Assembly: GCA_963750935.1 (NCBI GenBank)
Contig: CAVVSR010000004.1
Location: 62,001 to 126,000, forward strand
From: JACCXG01 sp963750935
GTDB taxonomy: Bacteria > Acidobacteriota > Vicinamibacteria > Vicinamibacterales > 2-12-FULL-66-21
Direction: 5' to 3'
Length of the DNA stretch: 64,000 bases
The position numbers and the translations under genes were made by a program. This document shows positions 44,327-54,180 of this stretch, in pieces (the stretch's first letter is position 1; each line of letters opens with the position of its first letter). The notes under the pieces are model-generated. The model was not told the origin of the DNA and made no database searches. It was given only the letters and a program-made list of their open reading frames with translations.

Positions 44327-46606
44327 CTATTTCGCCGCTTCGGCGATCCGCTGACGATAGACCTGACGGGCGTGCTCGTAGGCCTGCCGGGCCGCTTCGA
44401 GCTCAGTCGGGCGGAAGCGCGCGGCCTTCTGCGTCCAGCACTGATTCACCGCGTTCAGGCACCACTCGGCGCTGCGCCGGGAGGCGCGAATCGGCTTTCC
44501 GTCGACGATGACGAAGACCGGATTGGTGTGCGCCGAGGGCAGGATCCGCACCGCGATCCAGCTGCTGCGATCGACGGCGACGTCGAAGGTCAACGTCCTG
44601 ATCTGGCCGTCGGCGACGAGCGACTGCACGGCCGCCCGCTCGCCATTCACGATGATCTCGACCGGCACCTCCCGCGTGGCGCCGATGCGGGCGCGCTCGA
44701 GGTCCCAGTAGGGACGTTCGTCGTAGCGCGCCTGACGGATGGCTTCGTTCGGCTGCGGCTCCAGCCTGGCGGCGGCGCGGACGCTCACCTTGACCCGCCC
44801 CGGCGCCGCGAGCCGGACTTCGCTGTCCGCCGTGCCGGCCGGCGTGGCGTTGACGGTGAAGTCCATGAGATGGCTCTTCCCATCCGAGACATAACTGCGG
44901 CCCGCCTGCACCGCGTCGATCCATTTGCGATAGGTCAGCGGGCCCTCCACTTTCGCGTAGGAGCGTGACAGGCCGACCCGATCGTCGGTGATGCACGGGA
45001 AGTCCGTCTCGCCGCTGATTCGCGTGCGGAAGCCGGTGTTGAGCGTGTGGTACCAGATGCTCAGCTCCCAGACGTAGGGTGTGTCTCCCGCCGAGATGAA
45101 GTCCACGGCCCCCGGGTGGGTGACGTCGACGATGAACTCGTTGGCGCCGATGCCGTCGAAGCCGGGCATCTCGTAGCTGGGAAGGTCGCTGCCGCGCACT
45201 TCGAGCCCCCATCCCGAGTGCGCGAACCCGACGACCGCTCCCTGCTTCTTGCCCCACTGCAGGATCGGCAGCGTCCACGTCGGCCAGTCCTCGAGCTGCT
45301 TCGTGCCCGGGTAATCCTGATCCTTCAGCCCGAGGAGCACGAGATGGCCGGCATGGCTCGACGGAAAGCCTGAAATCTCGAGGTCGTACCGCATCTTCCG
45401 ATCGGGCGTCGAGAGCGGATGGTCCTCGCCGCTGAAGAACTGCTTCTGGAAGTAGTAGGACGGGCCCCAGGTGAGCACCGAGGCCAGGTCGAGCCCTTCA
45501 CCGACAATCTGCGGCCACATGTCTTCGGGGCGGACGCCTTCGGTCGGATTCTCGTAGTGCGAGCAGCCGGCGGAGTGAATGTGATGATCGCCGGAGTACC
45601 AGCCGCTCGAGGACGGATCGATCCAGCGCAGCAGCTTGAAGGCGAGCTCCATCGGTCCCGACACCGAGAAGCGCCGCGTTTCGGCCTCGTACTCCGGTCC
45701 ACGCGTGACCGTCATGGTGAAGGCGCCCGGCGGCAGGCCGATGCTGGCGCCGTCGGCGCGATAGACCTGCGGCTGGAAGAAGAAGTCCGGGGCAAGGCGC
45801 TTCGAGATGTTCGGGTAGATGCGATCGAGCTCGTCCTTGATCAGGAAGCCGGCGATGGTGGGCCGGCCCTTCTCGTCCTGCACGCGGACGCGGACCGGGT
45901 GCGACGGGTCGGCCGTGAACAGGACCTCGACGTCGTTGCGGAAGCCGATGTCCTGCGATCCCTGGCCGACATTGAAGCTGACAGTCGCCGAGCGCTGGCC
46001 GGCGTCCCGGCTGTAGACCTGCAGGATGGCGTACTCGATCCCGAGACCTGACAGCCGCGGCCGCATCGGCGGCTGGGTGATGATCGCCATCTCCGCCCAG
46101 CGTTCCTTCACGTGTGCGTCGGTGAGCTCCATCCGCGCCGTCGGCGTGTTGCGCGACGGGATGTAGACGCGGCCGATGTTCGGGCTGGTCACGGTCAACG
46201 GCGCGGTCACGCCGGCCTCGTTGATCACCTTCACCAGGAACAGCCGGGTGCCCCCTTGCACGAGGCGCGGACGCGCCGTGCCCTGCTCCACGCGCACGCG
46301 GCTCTCCGGGCTGATGTGCACCCGGGCAATCGCAAACCGATCGAGGACCTGCTGAATGCGCGTCACCGCCAGCGCCTCGTCGGCCATGCCGATCGCCTCG
46401 TTCAGCGCCTGGTGCTCGGAGGCAGGGAGCGGCTCACCGAAGTAGCGCAAGGCCGTCTCGAGCCGCCGCACCTGCTGCGCCAGCGGCTGCAGCGGCACGG
46501 TGGTCTCGGGAGCGGCCGGACGCTGCTGCGCCTGCGGCGTCAGCGTCAACGCCACCAGCAGCGCAGCCACTGCCGCCACGATCGGAACGCGAGGGATCGA
46601 AGACAT
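44327..46606 (-). CDS. CehA/McbA-type PHP-fold metallohydrolase, secreted
   Basis: 759 residues. The signal peptide (IVAAVAALLVALTLTPQAQ) supports the start at 46606. The N-terminal half is helical followed by beta sandwich. The catalytic domain has GWYSGDHHIHSAGCSHYENP (H-x-H metal motif of the PHP superfamily), AHSGWGLEV and NEFIVDVTHPGAVDF, and a TRISGETDFPCITDDRVG segment. CehA-type enzymes hydrolyse esters and carbamates such as carbaryl (established for named members); most relatives have unknown substrates. The gene is divergent from PadR, and a GCGGGAA heptad run lies in the gap. Confidence 0.8.
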   Translation of the reverse strand: MSSIPRVPIVAAVAALLVALTLTPQAQQRPAAPETTVPLQPLAQQVRRLETALRYFGEPLPASEHQALNEAIGMADEALAVTRIQQVLDRFAIARVHISPESRVRVEQGTARPRLVQGGTRLFLVKVINEAGVTAPLTVTSPNIGRVYIPSRNTPTARMELTDAHVKERWAEMAIITQPPMRPRLSGLGIEYAILQVYSRDAGQRSATVSFNVGQGSQDIGFRNDVEVLFTADPSHPVRVRVQDEKGRPTIAGFLIKDELDRIYPNISKRLAPDFFFQPQVYRADGASIGLPPGAFTMTVTRGPEYEAETRRFSVSGPMELAFKLLRWIDPSSSGWYSGDHHIHSAGCSHYENPTEGVRPEDMWPQIVGEGLDLASVLTWGPSYYFQKQFFSGEDHPLSTPDRKMRYDLEISGFPSSHAGHLVLLGLKDQDYPGTKQLEDWPTWTLPILQWGKKQGAVVGFAHSGWGLEVRGSDLPSYEMPGFDGIGANEFIVDVTHPGAVDFISAGDTPYVWELSIWYHTLNTGFRTRISGETDFPCITDDRVGLSRSYAKVEGPLTYRKWIDAVQAGRSYVSDGKSHLMDFTVNATPAGTADSEVRLAAPGRVKVSVRAAARLEPQPNEAIRQARYDERPYWDLERARIGATREVPVEIIVNGERAAVQSLVADGQIRTLTFDVAVDRSSWIAVRILPSAHTNPVFVIVDGKPIRASRRSAEWCLNAVNQCWTQKAARFRPTELEAARQAYEHARQVYRQRIAEAAK

Positions 46607-46654
46607 ACGGGCGGTTTGTATCGGGGAACGGGGGGGCGAGTCAAATCTCATCGG

Positions 46655-46705
46655 TGCTGGGTGCGGGACGCGGGATGCGGGAAGCGGGAAGCGGGAAGCT
46701 GGCAA
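46655..46705. repeat. GCGGGAA/GCGGGAT tandem heptads (single arm)
   Basis: After GGTGCTGG, units GTGCGGGA, CGCGGGA, TGCGGGA, AGCGGGA, AGCGGGA and AGCTGG run from about 46662 to 46702 in 7-bp register. No opposite arm is visible. It lies in the divergent gap between the CehA-like and PadR genes, 14 bp upstream of the PadR -35 box. Confidence 0.75.
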
Positions 46706-46718
46706 CTGAGGCCCCCTC

Positions 46719-46774
46719 TTGACAAGTCGGTTCTTCCCAGACACACTAGGTCCAGTTTTGTACTAGTAGGGCCT
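46719..46774 (+). promoter_or_regulatory. padR-ADOP promoter with palindromic operator
   Basis: A consensus -35 TTGACA sits at 46719-46724, with a weak -10 (CACACTA region) about 17 bp later. An ACTAGG direct copy at about 46746 and the perfect palindrome TACTAGTA at 46761-46768 follow, 7 bp before the ATG. PadR proteins typically bind such short palindromes in their own promoter, so autorepression is likely (inference). Confidence 0.55.
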
Positions 46775-47134
46775 ATGAAGAACCGACTTGCTCCCGACGA
46801 CCTTCTGCCGCTGGCGCCGGCGGTGTTCCAGATCCTGCTCAGCCTGGCCGACGGGGAGCGGCATGGGTATGCGCTCAAGCGCGAGATCGCCCGCCGCACC
46901 GACGGCCGGCTGACCCTCGGCGCGGGCGTCCTCTACGGATCGATCAGCAAGATGCTCGCGCAGGGGCTCATCGAAGAGTCGGACGAGCGGCCGGATCCGC
47001 ACCTGGACGACGAGCGGCGGCGGTATTACAAGGTCACGCCGTTCGGCCGCCGGGTGGCGCAGGCCGAGGCGGCGCGGATGCAGGAGCTCGTCGATCTCGC
47101 GGCGGCGCGGTTCGGGACCCGCGAAACGGCGTAG
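46775..47134 (+). CDS. PadR-family transcriptional regulator
   Basis: 119 residues. PadR winged-helix core: FQILLSLADGERHGYALKRE, LGAGVLYGSISKMLAQGLIEE and YYKVTPFGRRVAQAEAARMQELV. The last part is the C-terminal dimer helix. It lies 2 bp upstream of the ADOP permease; PadR-ADOP pairs are a hallmark of Acidobacteriota genomes (established). The PadR probably senses a small hydrophobic compound and represses itself and the permease. Start ATG 46775 follows the TACTAGTA operator. Confidence 0.92.
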   Translation: MKNRLAPDDLLPLAPAVFQILLSLADGERHGYALKREIARRTDGRLTLGAGVLYGSISKMLAQGLIEESDERPDPHLDDERRRYYKVTPFGRRVAQAEAARMQELVDLAAARFGTRETA

Positions 47135-47136
47135 CC

Positions 47137-49681
47137 ATGCCACGCCTGCCGGTGACGCTCTATCGCTGGCTCCTCAAGCTGTATCCCGCGGAGTTCCGCG
47201 AGAACTACGGCGAACCGCTGCAGCAGCAGTTCCGGGACGACTACCGCGAGGTCCAGGGCGTTCGCGGTCTGCTGCTGTTCTGGCTGCGCACCGTCTCCGA
47301 TGTCGTGCGCTCGGCTCCCGCGCAGTTCGCGCGCGAAGTCGCCCAGGACGCACGGCACACGCTGCGGCTCTGGCGGCGGCGCCCTCTCCACACCGGCTTC
47401 GCCATCGCCGTGCTCGCGATCGCGATTGGCGCCAACACCGGCGTGTTCAGCGTGCTCAACGCGATGCTCCTGCGGGCGCTGCCGTTTCACGAGCCCGACC
47501 GCCTCGCCTCGCTGAACATGTTCGTGCCGGCGCGCGACACCTTCCACGACTGGCGGCAGCGCAGCACCTACCTCGCCGATGCCGCGCTCTACGACACGTT
47601 CGAGGTCAACCTCGACGCCGCCAGCCAGACGACGCGGCTGCGACTCACCGAGACGTCGTGGAACTTCTTCGCGGTGCTCGGACGCGGTCCGATCGAAGGC
47701 CGCGGATTCCTGCCGGGAGAAGACGTCGCGGGCCGCAACGCGCTGGCCGTGATCGGCCACGGCCTGTGGCAGCAGCTCTACGGCGCGCAGCCAGGGGTCA
47801 TCGGTTCGACGATCCGCGTGAACGGTACGCCGCTGACGATCGTCGGCATCGCCCCGCCCGGCCTGGACTACCCGCAGCGCACCGCGATCTGGACCCCGAG
47901 CACGTTCGACTACGGCCTGATTCCGAAGACGGGCGCGGCGCTGTTCTGGCTGGCCATCGGCAGGCTCGAGCCGGAGCTGACCTGGACGCAGGCGCAGCAG
48001 GCGTTCGAGGCCGAGGCCTATGCGGACGATCCCTCGCGCCGACAGGCCGATGCGGCCAACCGGCCGACGCTGCGACCGCTGCAGGACCAGCTCGCGCGGC
48101 CGATTCGATCCGCCTGGCTGGTGCTGATGGGCGGCGTCGCGCTGCTGCTCCTGCTCGCCTGCGCCAACCTCGCGCACCTGCTGCTGGCGCGCACGATCTC
48201 GCGGTCGAACGAGCTGGCGATCCGCACCGCGCTCGGCGCCAGCCGCGGCCGTCTCGCGCAGCAGCTGCTGACCGAAACGGTCCTGCTCTCGCTGGCCGCG
48301 ACTGCTGGCCGGACTGGTCCTCGCCGGCTGGATCGCGCAGTTCGCGACTGCCGTGCAGCCCGCCGCGCTCGCGAGCCAGGCATACCGCGTCCTCGACTGG
48401 CGCGTGCTCGCCTTCGTGATTGGCGTCTGCCTCGTGACCGGCCTGGCCTTCGGCGTCGGCCCGGCGCTCTACGCCAGCCGCGCCGACATCGCAACCGGGC
48501 GCGCCACGCCGGCCAGCCGCCACACCCGCACGCGCTCCCTGCTGATCGCGGTGCAGATCGCCGTCACCATCGTGCTGGTCACCGGATCGATCGCCCTCGG
48601 CCGCGCGTTCGTGACCCTGCTCCGCGTCGACAACGGCTTCGACGTGCGCGCGATCGTCTCGATGAGCGTCTCGCTGGCCGGGGCGGGGATCGACGAAGGG
48701 GCCGTCGGCGACTACTACCGGCGCGTCACCGAACGCGTCCGCAGCATCCCCGGCGTCACGTCCGTGAGCGCGACCGAGTCGCTGCCGCTCGACGTCGAGA
48801 GCTACGCCGGCAGCAGCTTCACCGTCGATCGCACCGGAACGCCGACGCTCGGGCTCACCGTGCGCGTCGCGCCCGGATACTTCAGCACCATCGGCGCGCG
48901 TCTCATCGCCGGCCGCGAGTTCACCGCCGACGACCAGGCCCAGCGCGGCCGCCTGGTGATCGTGAACGAGGAGTTCGCGAGGAAATTCGGCGACCCCGGC
49001 ACGCTTGTCGGACGGCAGGTGACCTCAGAGCGATGGCCCCCGGCGCAGATCATCGGCGTCGTCCGCGGCAGCCGCGACGCAGGACCAGTTCACGCGCCGC
49101 ATCCGCAGGTGTTCTTCTCCACCGGCGCCGCGCGGCAGCTCGCGATCGTCGCGCGCGTCAACGGCCGCGCCCGCGACCGCATCGGGATCATCCGCGACGC
49201 CGTGCAGTCCGTCGACCGCCGGGTCCCCGTCTTCAACGTCAAGACGATGGACGAGCGGCTGGACACGGTGCTGGCGCAGCCGCGGTTCTATACGATGGCC
49301 GCCATCTTCTTCGGGGGGCTCGCTGTGCTCCTCGCCGTCATCGGCGTCTACGGCATCGTCTCGTATGCGGTCGTGCAGAGGATGCGCGAGATGGGCATCA
49401 GGCTGGCACTCGGCACGACGCCGCTGCGACTGCGCGCCTGGCTGCTGAGGAGCACGCTGGTAACGGTGGGGATCGGCACCGCGGCGGGAATCGGTGGCGC
49501 CGTCGTGTTCCGACGTTATCTGCAGAGTCTGGTCCACGGCGCCGACGCGCCGCTGCTGTCGACGACGCTGGTGGCGGTGGCGTTCACGACGCTCGTGGCC
49601 GCCGCCGCGATCTGGACGGCCACCCGCCAGGTGGCCCGGCTCGACATCGCCGACGTGTTGCGCGCAGAAGGGGCCGATTAG
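47137..49681 (+). CDS. ADOP-family ABC permease (MacB/FtsX-like, frameshifted)
   Basis: About 847 residues after healing one +1 shift near 48301 (GCCGCGACTG to GCCGCACTG gives LAALLAGLVLAGW). An N-terminal cytoplasmic domain (LYRWLLKLYPAEFRENYGEP) is typical of 'acidobacterial duplicated orphan permeases'. Two MacB-type periplasmic domains follow (GIGANTGVFSVLNA-like IAIGANTGVFSVLNAMLLR; APGYFSTIGARLIAGREF), plus two FtsX domains with ELAIRTALGASRGRL and MGIRLALGTTPLRL. No ATPase is encoded beside it, as expected for ADOPs. The role is probably mechanotransmission or export of a hydrophobic compound, controlled by PadR. A GGTTCTG-type inverted array starts 5 bp after the stop. Confidence 0.88.
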
Positions 49682-49685
49682 GACC

Positions 49686-49918
49686 GGGTTCTACGGGGTT
49701 CACGGGTTCGACCAGGTTCTGCCAGGTTCTGCGGGTTCAACCAGGTTCTGCCGGGTTCTACGGGTTCTGCCGGGTTCTAGGTTCTGCGGTTCTCGATGTA
49801 CCGCGTGGGAAGCTACGACGTCTCACGCGGTAGAACCCGGCAGAACCTGGTTGAACCCCGTTGAACCTGTAGAACCCGCTGAACCCGCAGAACCTGCAGA
49901 ACCCGTAGAACCTAGAAC
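49686..49918. repeat. GGTTCTG-type inverted repeat array between convergent genes
   Basis: The left arm (49686-49795) has about ten copies of a GGTTCTG/GGTTCTA core spaced 7-10 bp apart. The right arm (about 49831-49918) has about ten copies of the complement, CAGAACC/TAGAACC. The 35-bp loop (around 49798-49830) contains the hairpin TACCGCGTG/CACGCGGTA. The last unit on the right contains the stop codon of the minus-strand membrane protein. It is the largest array here, with a potential hairpin of about 230 nt. Confidence 0.85.
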
Positions 49919-51343
49919 TTGGCGCCTAGCCTGATCACCCGTATGCCCGGCCCCGGCCGCTGCGGCAGCGACGGGATGTCGACGACCTTCACGCCGAGAT
50001 TGGCGTAGCCGCTCGACCATGCGCTCTCGCTGCTGACGACCACGTACTCGATGCGCTGCTGTTCGTACCACTCGTACGGATGGTCGACCAGCCGGTCGAC
50101 GTCGCGCTCGTCGAAGCCAGCCTGCTGCAAGTGGGTCGGACCGCCGCTCTCGACCGCGATGCGGGTGCCGCGCGGCAGGCTGGCCTTGAGCCAGTCGGTC
50201 GCGACCTGGCGCGTGTCGCGGCGCACGAACTGTCGCTGCCACGTCACCACGCCGAGGACGAACGGCACCGCCAGCACCAGCACGACGGCGAAGGGGACGG
50301 CGTTGCGCAGCGCGGGGGCGCGAAGCGCCGGCACCGACCCGATCGCCCGGCACAGCCCATCGAGCCCGACCGCCGCCAGCAGGCAGAGCATCGGCGTCAG
50401 CGGCAGCGCGTCGCGGCCCGATGCCGGTCCGTGCGTGATCAGCATCGCTCCGAACAGGACGATGAACGTCAGGACGGGCGTCCATCGCACCCGGCCCGCC
50501 CGCCGCGTGAACCCGTAGAGGACCATCAACAGGCCGGCGACGGCGAACGGCAGCCACAGCCGGCCGGCGTCAGCGAATTCCAACGCGTAGGCAAGCCAGA
50601 TTCCTGATGTCTCCTGACGGCCGCGCGAGAGCGTCGACGCATGCGCCGCAAACGTGTTCAGGAACGTCGGGAGATCGAGGACGGCGTACGGCGTGGTGAT
50701 CAGGAACGCGAGCATCGCCGCGGCAATCGCGATCCCGCACGCGCGAAGCCGGTGAGGCAGCGGATCGCGGCGGATCAGCAATCCCATCAGCACCGCCGCG
50801 AGGACCAGTCCGCCGCTATAGCGTGCCGCGGCGGCAAGACCGGCCGCGAGTCCTGCCCACCACGGCTGCAGGTGTTCGCCACGAACCGCGAGATACACGG
50901 CGAGCGTGGTCAGCGCGGTCAGCGGCACGTCCGGCGTCATGAAGTGCGATTCGCGGACGTGGAGCGGAAACAGGGCCAGGAGCGCCGCGGCGAACAGGCC
51001 GACACGCTCCGTGCCCACTTCGCGGCCGAGGCGATACGCGAGCCAGACCGTCGCCGCGCCGACGATCGCGGTGACGGTGCGGCCCGCCCCGTACGCGGCG
51101 GCGACGTCGAAGCCCGCGAGCGACGCCCACTCCGCGCCCGACGCCCCTGCCATGAAGCGGATCAGCACGACCACCGCCTGGAGAGTAGAGCACGAGCGTC
51201 GGATAGTCGAAGACGCGCGGGTTCCAGTCCCCCGTGTTCAGGATCCGCAGCGCCCGATTGACGAGGGACGACTCCTCAGGGTCGACGGCGTGAGGCAGGC
51301 CGGTGTCGAGCGACCACAGGCGCAGGCCGACTGCGGCCAGCAT
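49912..51343 (-). CDS. Glycosyltransferase family 39-like (PMT_2) integral membrane protein (frameshifted)
   Basis: About 475 residues. LDTGLPHAVDPEESSLVNRA corresponds to the GLP-x-x-x-HPDE region of PMT_2 proteins. After it the frame changes near 51187; dropping one T links LVLY to LQAVVVLIRFMAG. FPLHVRESHFMTPDVPLTAL is the second conserved loop. Ten or more membrane helices follow, then a C-terminal periplasmic part (AVESGGPTHLQQAGFDE). The family transfers sugars from polyprenyl-phosphate donors. The start is uncertain: ATG 51343 is the first in frame, but hydrophobic sequence continues upstream. It is divergent from the MFS gene. Its stop is supplied by the neighbouring repeat array. Confidence 0.7.
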
Positions 51344-51469
51344 GATGCCGACGAGGATGGTGCGGCTCGGGGTCAGCTGCCAGCGGGGCGAGTCGAGAAA
51401 CGCGAAGCGTAGGAGCGGCGCGCGCGGCAGGCTTTCGCCGCTCTCTGGATGCGTCGAAGGAATTCTGGA

Positions 51470-52801
51470 ATGATACCTCCGAACCCATGCAGCCAACGCA
51501 CGCGATCCAGCGAGCCTCGCTCCGCCGCTGCCCCAGGCCCGCGATACAAGTGGTGGGTCGTCCTGATGCTCTGGGCGATCTGCGTCTGCAACTACGCCGA
51601 TCGCCAGGCCATTTTCTCGGTATTTCCGCTGCTCGAGCGCGAGATGGGGCTGTCTCCGGTCCAGCTCGGCCTGCTCGGCTCCGCGTTCGCGTGGGTCTAC
51701 GGCCTGGGCGCGCCGTTCGCCGGCATGGTGGTCGACCGCATCAGCCGGAAGACCGCCATCATCGGCGGCCTGCACGCGTGGAGCATCATCTGCCTCGCCA
51801 CCGCCTTCTCGCGTAATTTCCGGCACCTGTTCCTGTTCCGCGCCGCCGAGGGCCTGGGCGAGACGTTCTACTTCCCCGCCTCGATGTCGCTCATCGCGGA
51901 TTATCACGGCCGGGACACGCGATCGCGGGCGATGGGCCTCCACCAGACCAGCGTCTACGTCGGGACGATTGGGGGCGGATTCTTCGCCGGGCTGATCGGC
52001 CAGTACTACGGCTGGCGGCTGTCCTTCGTCGTCTTTGGCGCGCTCGGCATCCTGCTGGGCTTCGTCCTCCAGTCGTTCCTGCGCGAGCCTCGTCGCGGCG
52101 CCTCGGAGGCGGTGATTCCTGACGCCCCCACGGCCGCGGCGACCGCGCCAACCGGCGCCCGCGACTTCTTCAAGCTGCTGACGGGCACGCCGACGCTGCT
52201 CTGCCTGATGGGCGCGTTCATGTGCGCGAACTTCGTCGCCGTCGTGCTGCTCTCGTGGATGCCGAAGTTCCTGTACGACAAGTTCCACATGAGCCTGGCG
52301 ATGTCGGGCCTGACGGCCACGGTGTTCGTCCAGCTGGCGAGCATGGCCGCGGCGCCGCTGGGCGGCTGGCTCGCCGACACGCTGCGCCGGCGCACGCCGC
52401 GCGGGCGGCTGGCCGTCCAGATGATCGGCGTGCTCGGCGGCGCGCCGTTCGTCGCGCTCTGCGCCCTGACGCCGTCGGTCACGGTCGTCATCCTCGCGCT
52501 GACGGCCTGGGGCTTCTTCAAGGGCCTGTACGACGCGAACATCTTCGCCTCCGTGTTCGACGTCGTCGGTCCCGAGGCTCGCGGCCGCGCCGCGGGGCTG
52601 ATGAACGCGGTGGGCTGGCTCGCCGGCGGCGGCAGCGCACCGCTGGTGATCGGGATCATCGCGCAGCGCGAGAGCCTGGGCCTGGCGATCGCGCTGGCGT
52701 CGACGGTGTACATCGGCGCCGCGCTCCTGCTGCTGACGGCCATCCTGTTCTTCGTGTCGAAGGACGCCGCACGGATCCAGGGAACGCCGGCCACGCCTTG
52801 A
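51470..52801 (+). CDS. MFS transporter
   Basis: 443 residues, 12 membrane helices. YKWWVVLMLWAICVCNYADRQAIF, then GLLGSAFAWVYGLGAPFAGMVVDR with the D-R-x-S-R-K loop, and RAAEGLGETFYFPASMSLIADYH resemble ACS/spinster-like MFS proteins that carry organic anions. The ATG at 51470 is preceded by AAGGAAT as ribosome site. A second, frame-shifted ATG at 51487 could be the original start. The gene is followed 33 bp later by an ATP-grasp gene; a shared transcript is possible. Confidence 0.85.
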   Translation: MIPPNPCSQRTRSSEPRSAAAPGPRYKWWVVLMLWAICVCNYADRQAIFSVFPLLEREMGLSPVQLGLLGSAFAWVYGLGAPFAGMVVDRISRKTAIIGGLHAWSIICLATAFSRNFRHLFLFRAAEGLGETFYFPASMSLIADYHGRDTRSRAMGLHQTSVYVGTIGGGFFAGLIGQYYGWRLSFVVFGALGILLGFVLQSFLREPRRGASEAVIPDAPTAAATAPTGARDFFKLLTGTPTLLCLMGAFMCANFVAVVLLSWMPKFLYDKFHMSLAMSGLTATVFVQLASMAAAPLGGWLADTLRRRTPRGRLAVQMIGVLGGAPFVALCALTPSVTVVILALTAWGFFKGLYDANIFASVFDVVGPEARGRAAGLMNAVGWLAGGGSAPLVIGIIAQRESLGLAIALASTVYIGAALLLLTAILFFVSKDAARIQGTPATP

Positions 52802-52834
52802 GCCCGCCGCCGCGATCAGGTCTAATCAGCGGAC

Positions 52835-54020
52835 GTGCCGCCGACCATTTTCTGCATCGCGACCTACCGGAAGGGTGACGAATTCCTCAAGGAGTGCGAC
52901 CGTCAGGGCTGCCGCGTCCTGCTGCTGACGGACGAGACGCTGCGCGACGCCGACTGGCCGCGCGACGCGGTGGACGAGTTCTACTACCTCACGCGAGACA
53001 TGCCCGACGCCGACATCCGCAAGGGGATCGCGCACGCCGCGCGCACCGAGCAGATCGACGGGATCGTCGCGCTCGACGACTTCGACGTCGAGATGGCGGC
53101 GATGCTGCGTGAATACCTGCGGCTGCCCGGGATGGGGGAAACGACGGCGCACGCCTTCCGCGACAAGCTCTCGATGCGGACGCGGGCCCGCGCCGCCGGC
53201 ATCCCGTGTCCCGACTTCGTCCACGTGCTCAACGACCGCGCGATCGGCGAATGGACCTCGAGAGTACCGCCGCCGTGGGTGCTGAAGCCTCGCTCGCAGG
53301 CCGCCGCGATCGGCATCAAGAAGATCCAGTCCGCCGACGAGCTGTGGCAGGTGGTGGGCGCGCTGGGCGACGGGCGCGCCGACTACCTCCTGGAGCGGTT
53401 CGTGCCTGGCGACGTGTTCCACGTCGACAGCATCGTGTTCGACTCGCAGCCGCAGTTTGCGATGGTCAGCCGCTACGCGACGCCGCCGATGGCGGTCGCG
53501 CACGAAGGCGGCATCTTCGTGACCCGCACCCTCGGCGACGACGACCCGGCGGTGGCGCCGTTGCGCGCGCTCAACGCGACGGTGCTCGACTCGTTCGGGA
53601 TGCGGCGCGGCGTCTCGCATACCGAGTTCATCCGCAGCGTCGAGGGCGACTGGTATTTCCTGGAAACGTCGGCCCGCGTCGGCGGCGCCTACATCGTCGA
53701 CGTGATCGAAGCCGCGACCGGCGTCAACCTGTGGCGGGAGTGGGCGCGGGTCGAGATCGCCGGCGACGGCGTACCACGTGCCGCAGACGCGCGCCGAGCA
53801 CGCGGGGATCGTGCTGTCGCTGGCACGTCAGGAGTATCCCGATACGAGCGGCTATACCGCCCCCGAGATCGTCCAGCGCATCCGCAAGAAGCACCACGCC
53901 GGCCTGATCGTCGCGTCACCGCGGCCTGAGCGCGTCGCCGAGCTGCTCGACGAGCATGTACGGCGCTTCTACACCGACTTCCATGCCTCGGCGCCGGCGC
54001 CGGATCGGCCGGTGGAATAA
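52835..54020 (+). CDS. ATP-grasp ligase-like protein (frameshifted C-terminus)
   Basis: About 395 residues. The pre-ATP-grasp domain is IFCIATYRKGDEFLKECDRQG with VDGI-type strands. The ATP-binding parts are FRDKLSMRTRARAAGIPCPD, PPPWVLKPRSQAAAIGIKKI (P-loop-like Lys), LLERFVPGDVFHVDSIV and THTEFIRSVEGDWYFLETSARVGGAYIVDVIE (Mg-binding Glu/Asn region). A +1 shift near 53770 separates the C-terminal part; dropping one G gives AYHVPQTRAEHAG and on to the stop. It joins a carboxylate to an amine or thiol, as in carnosine-synthase-like members. The substrate is unknown. Heptad element C starts 7 bp after the stop. Confidence 0.78.
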
Positions 54021-54027
54021 ACGAGTC

Positions 54028-54180
54028 AACTCCCAACTCCCAACCTCCAACTCCCAAGGCGAGCCGCGCGACGCACCGGGGTGAAAGTCGAAGCAACTGG
54101 CTCCTGCCCCGCCGTTCAGCCAGCTCCCTCGAACGACTTCGTTTCGGAGATTGGGAGTTGGGCGTTGGGAGTTGGGAGTT
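54028..54180. repeat. GGGAGTT-heptad inverted-repeat element C
   Basis: Left arm 54028-54055: AACTCCC, AACTCCC, AACCTCC, AACTCCC. Right arm 54153-54180: GGGAGTT, GGGCGTT, GGGAGTT, GGGAGTT. The core begins GCGAGCCGCGCGACGCACCG and has GGGGTGAAAGTCG at about 54078-54090, the same as in element A (near 1110), and ends TCGAACGACTTCG. The right part is translated as the C-terminus of the minus-strand DHDPS-family gene, which has no stop before 54116. Confidence 0.9.
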
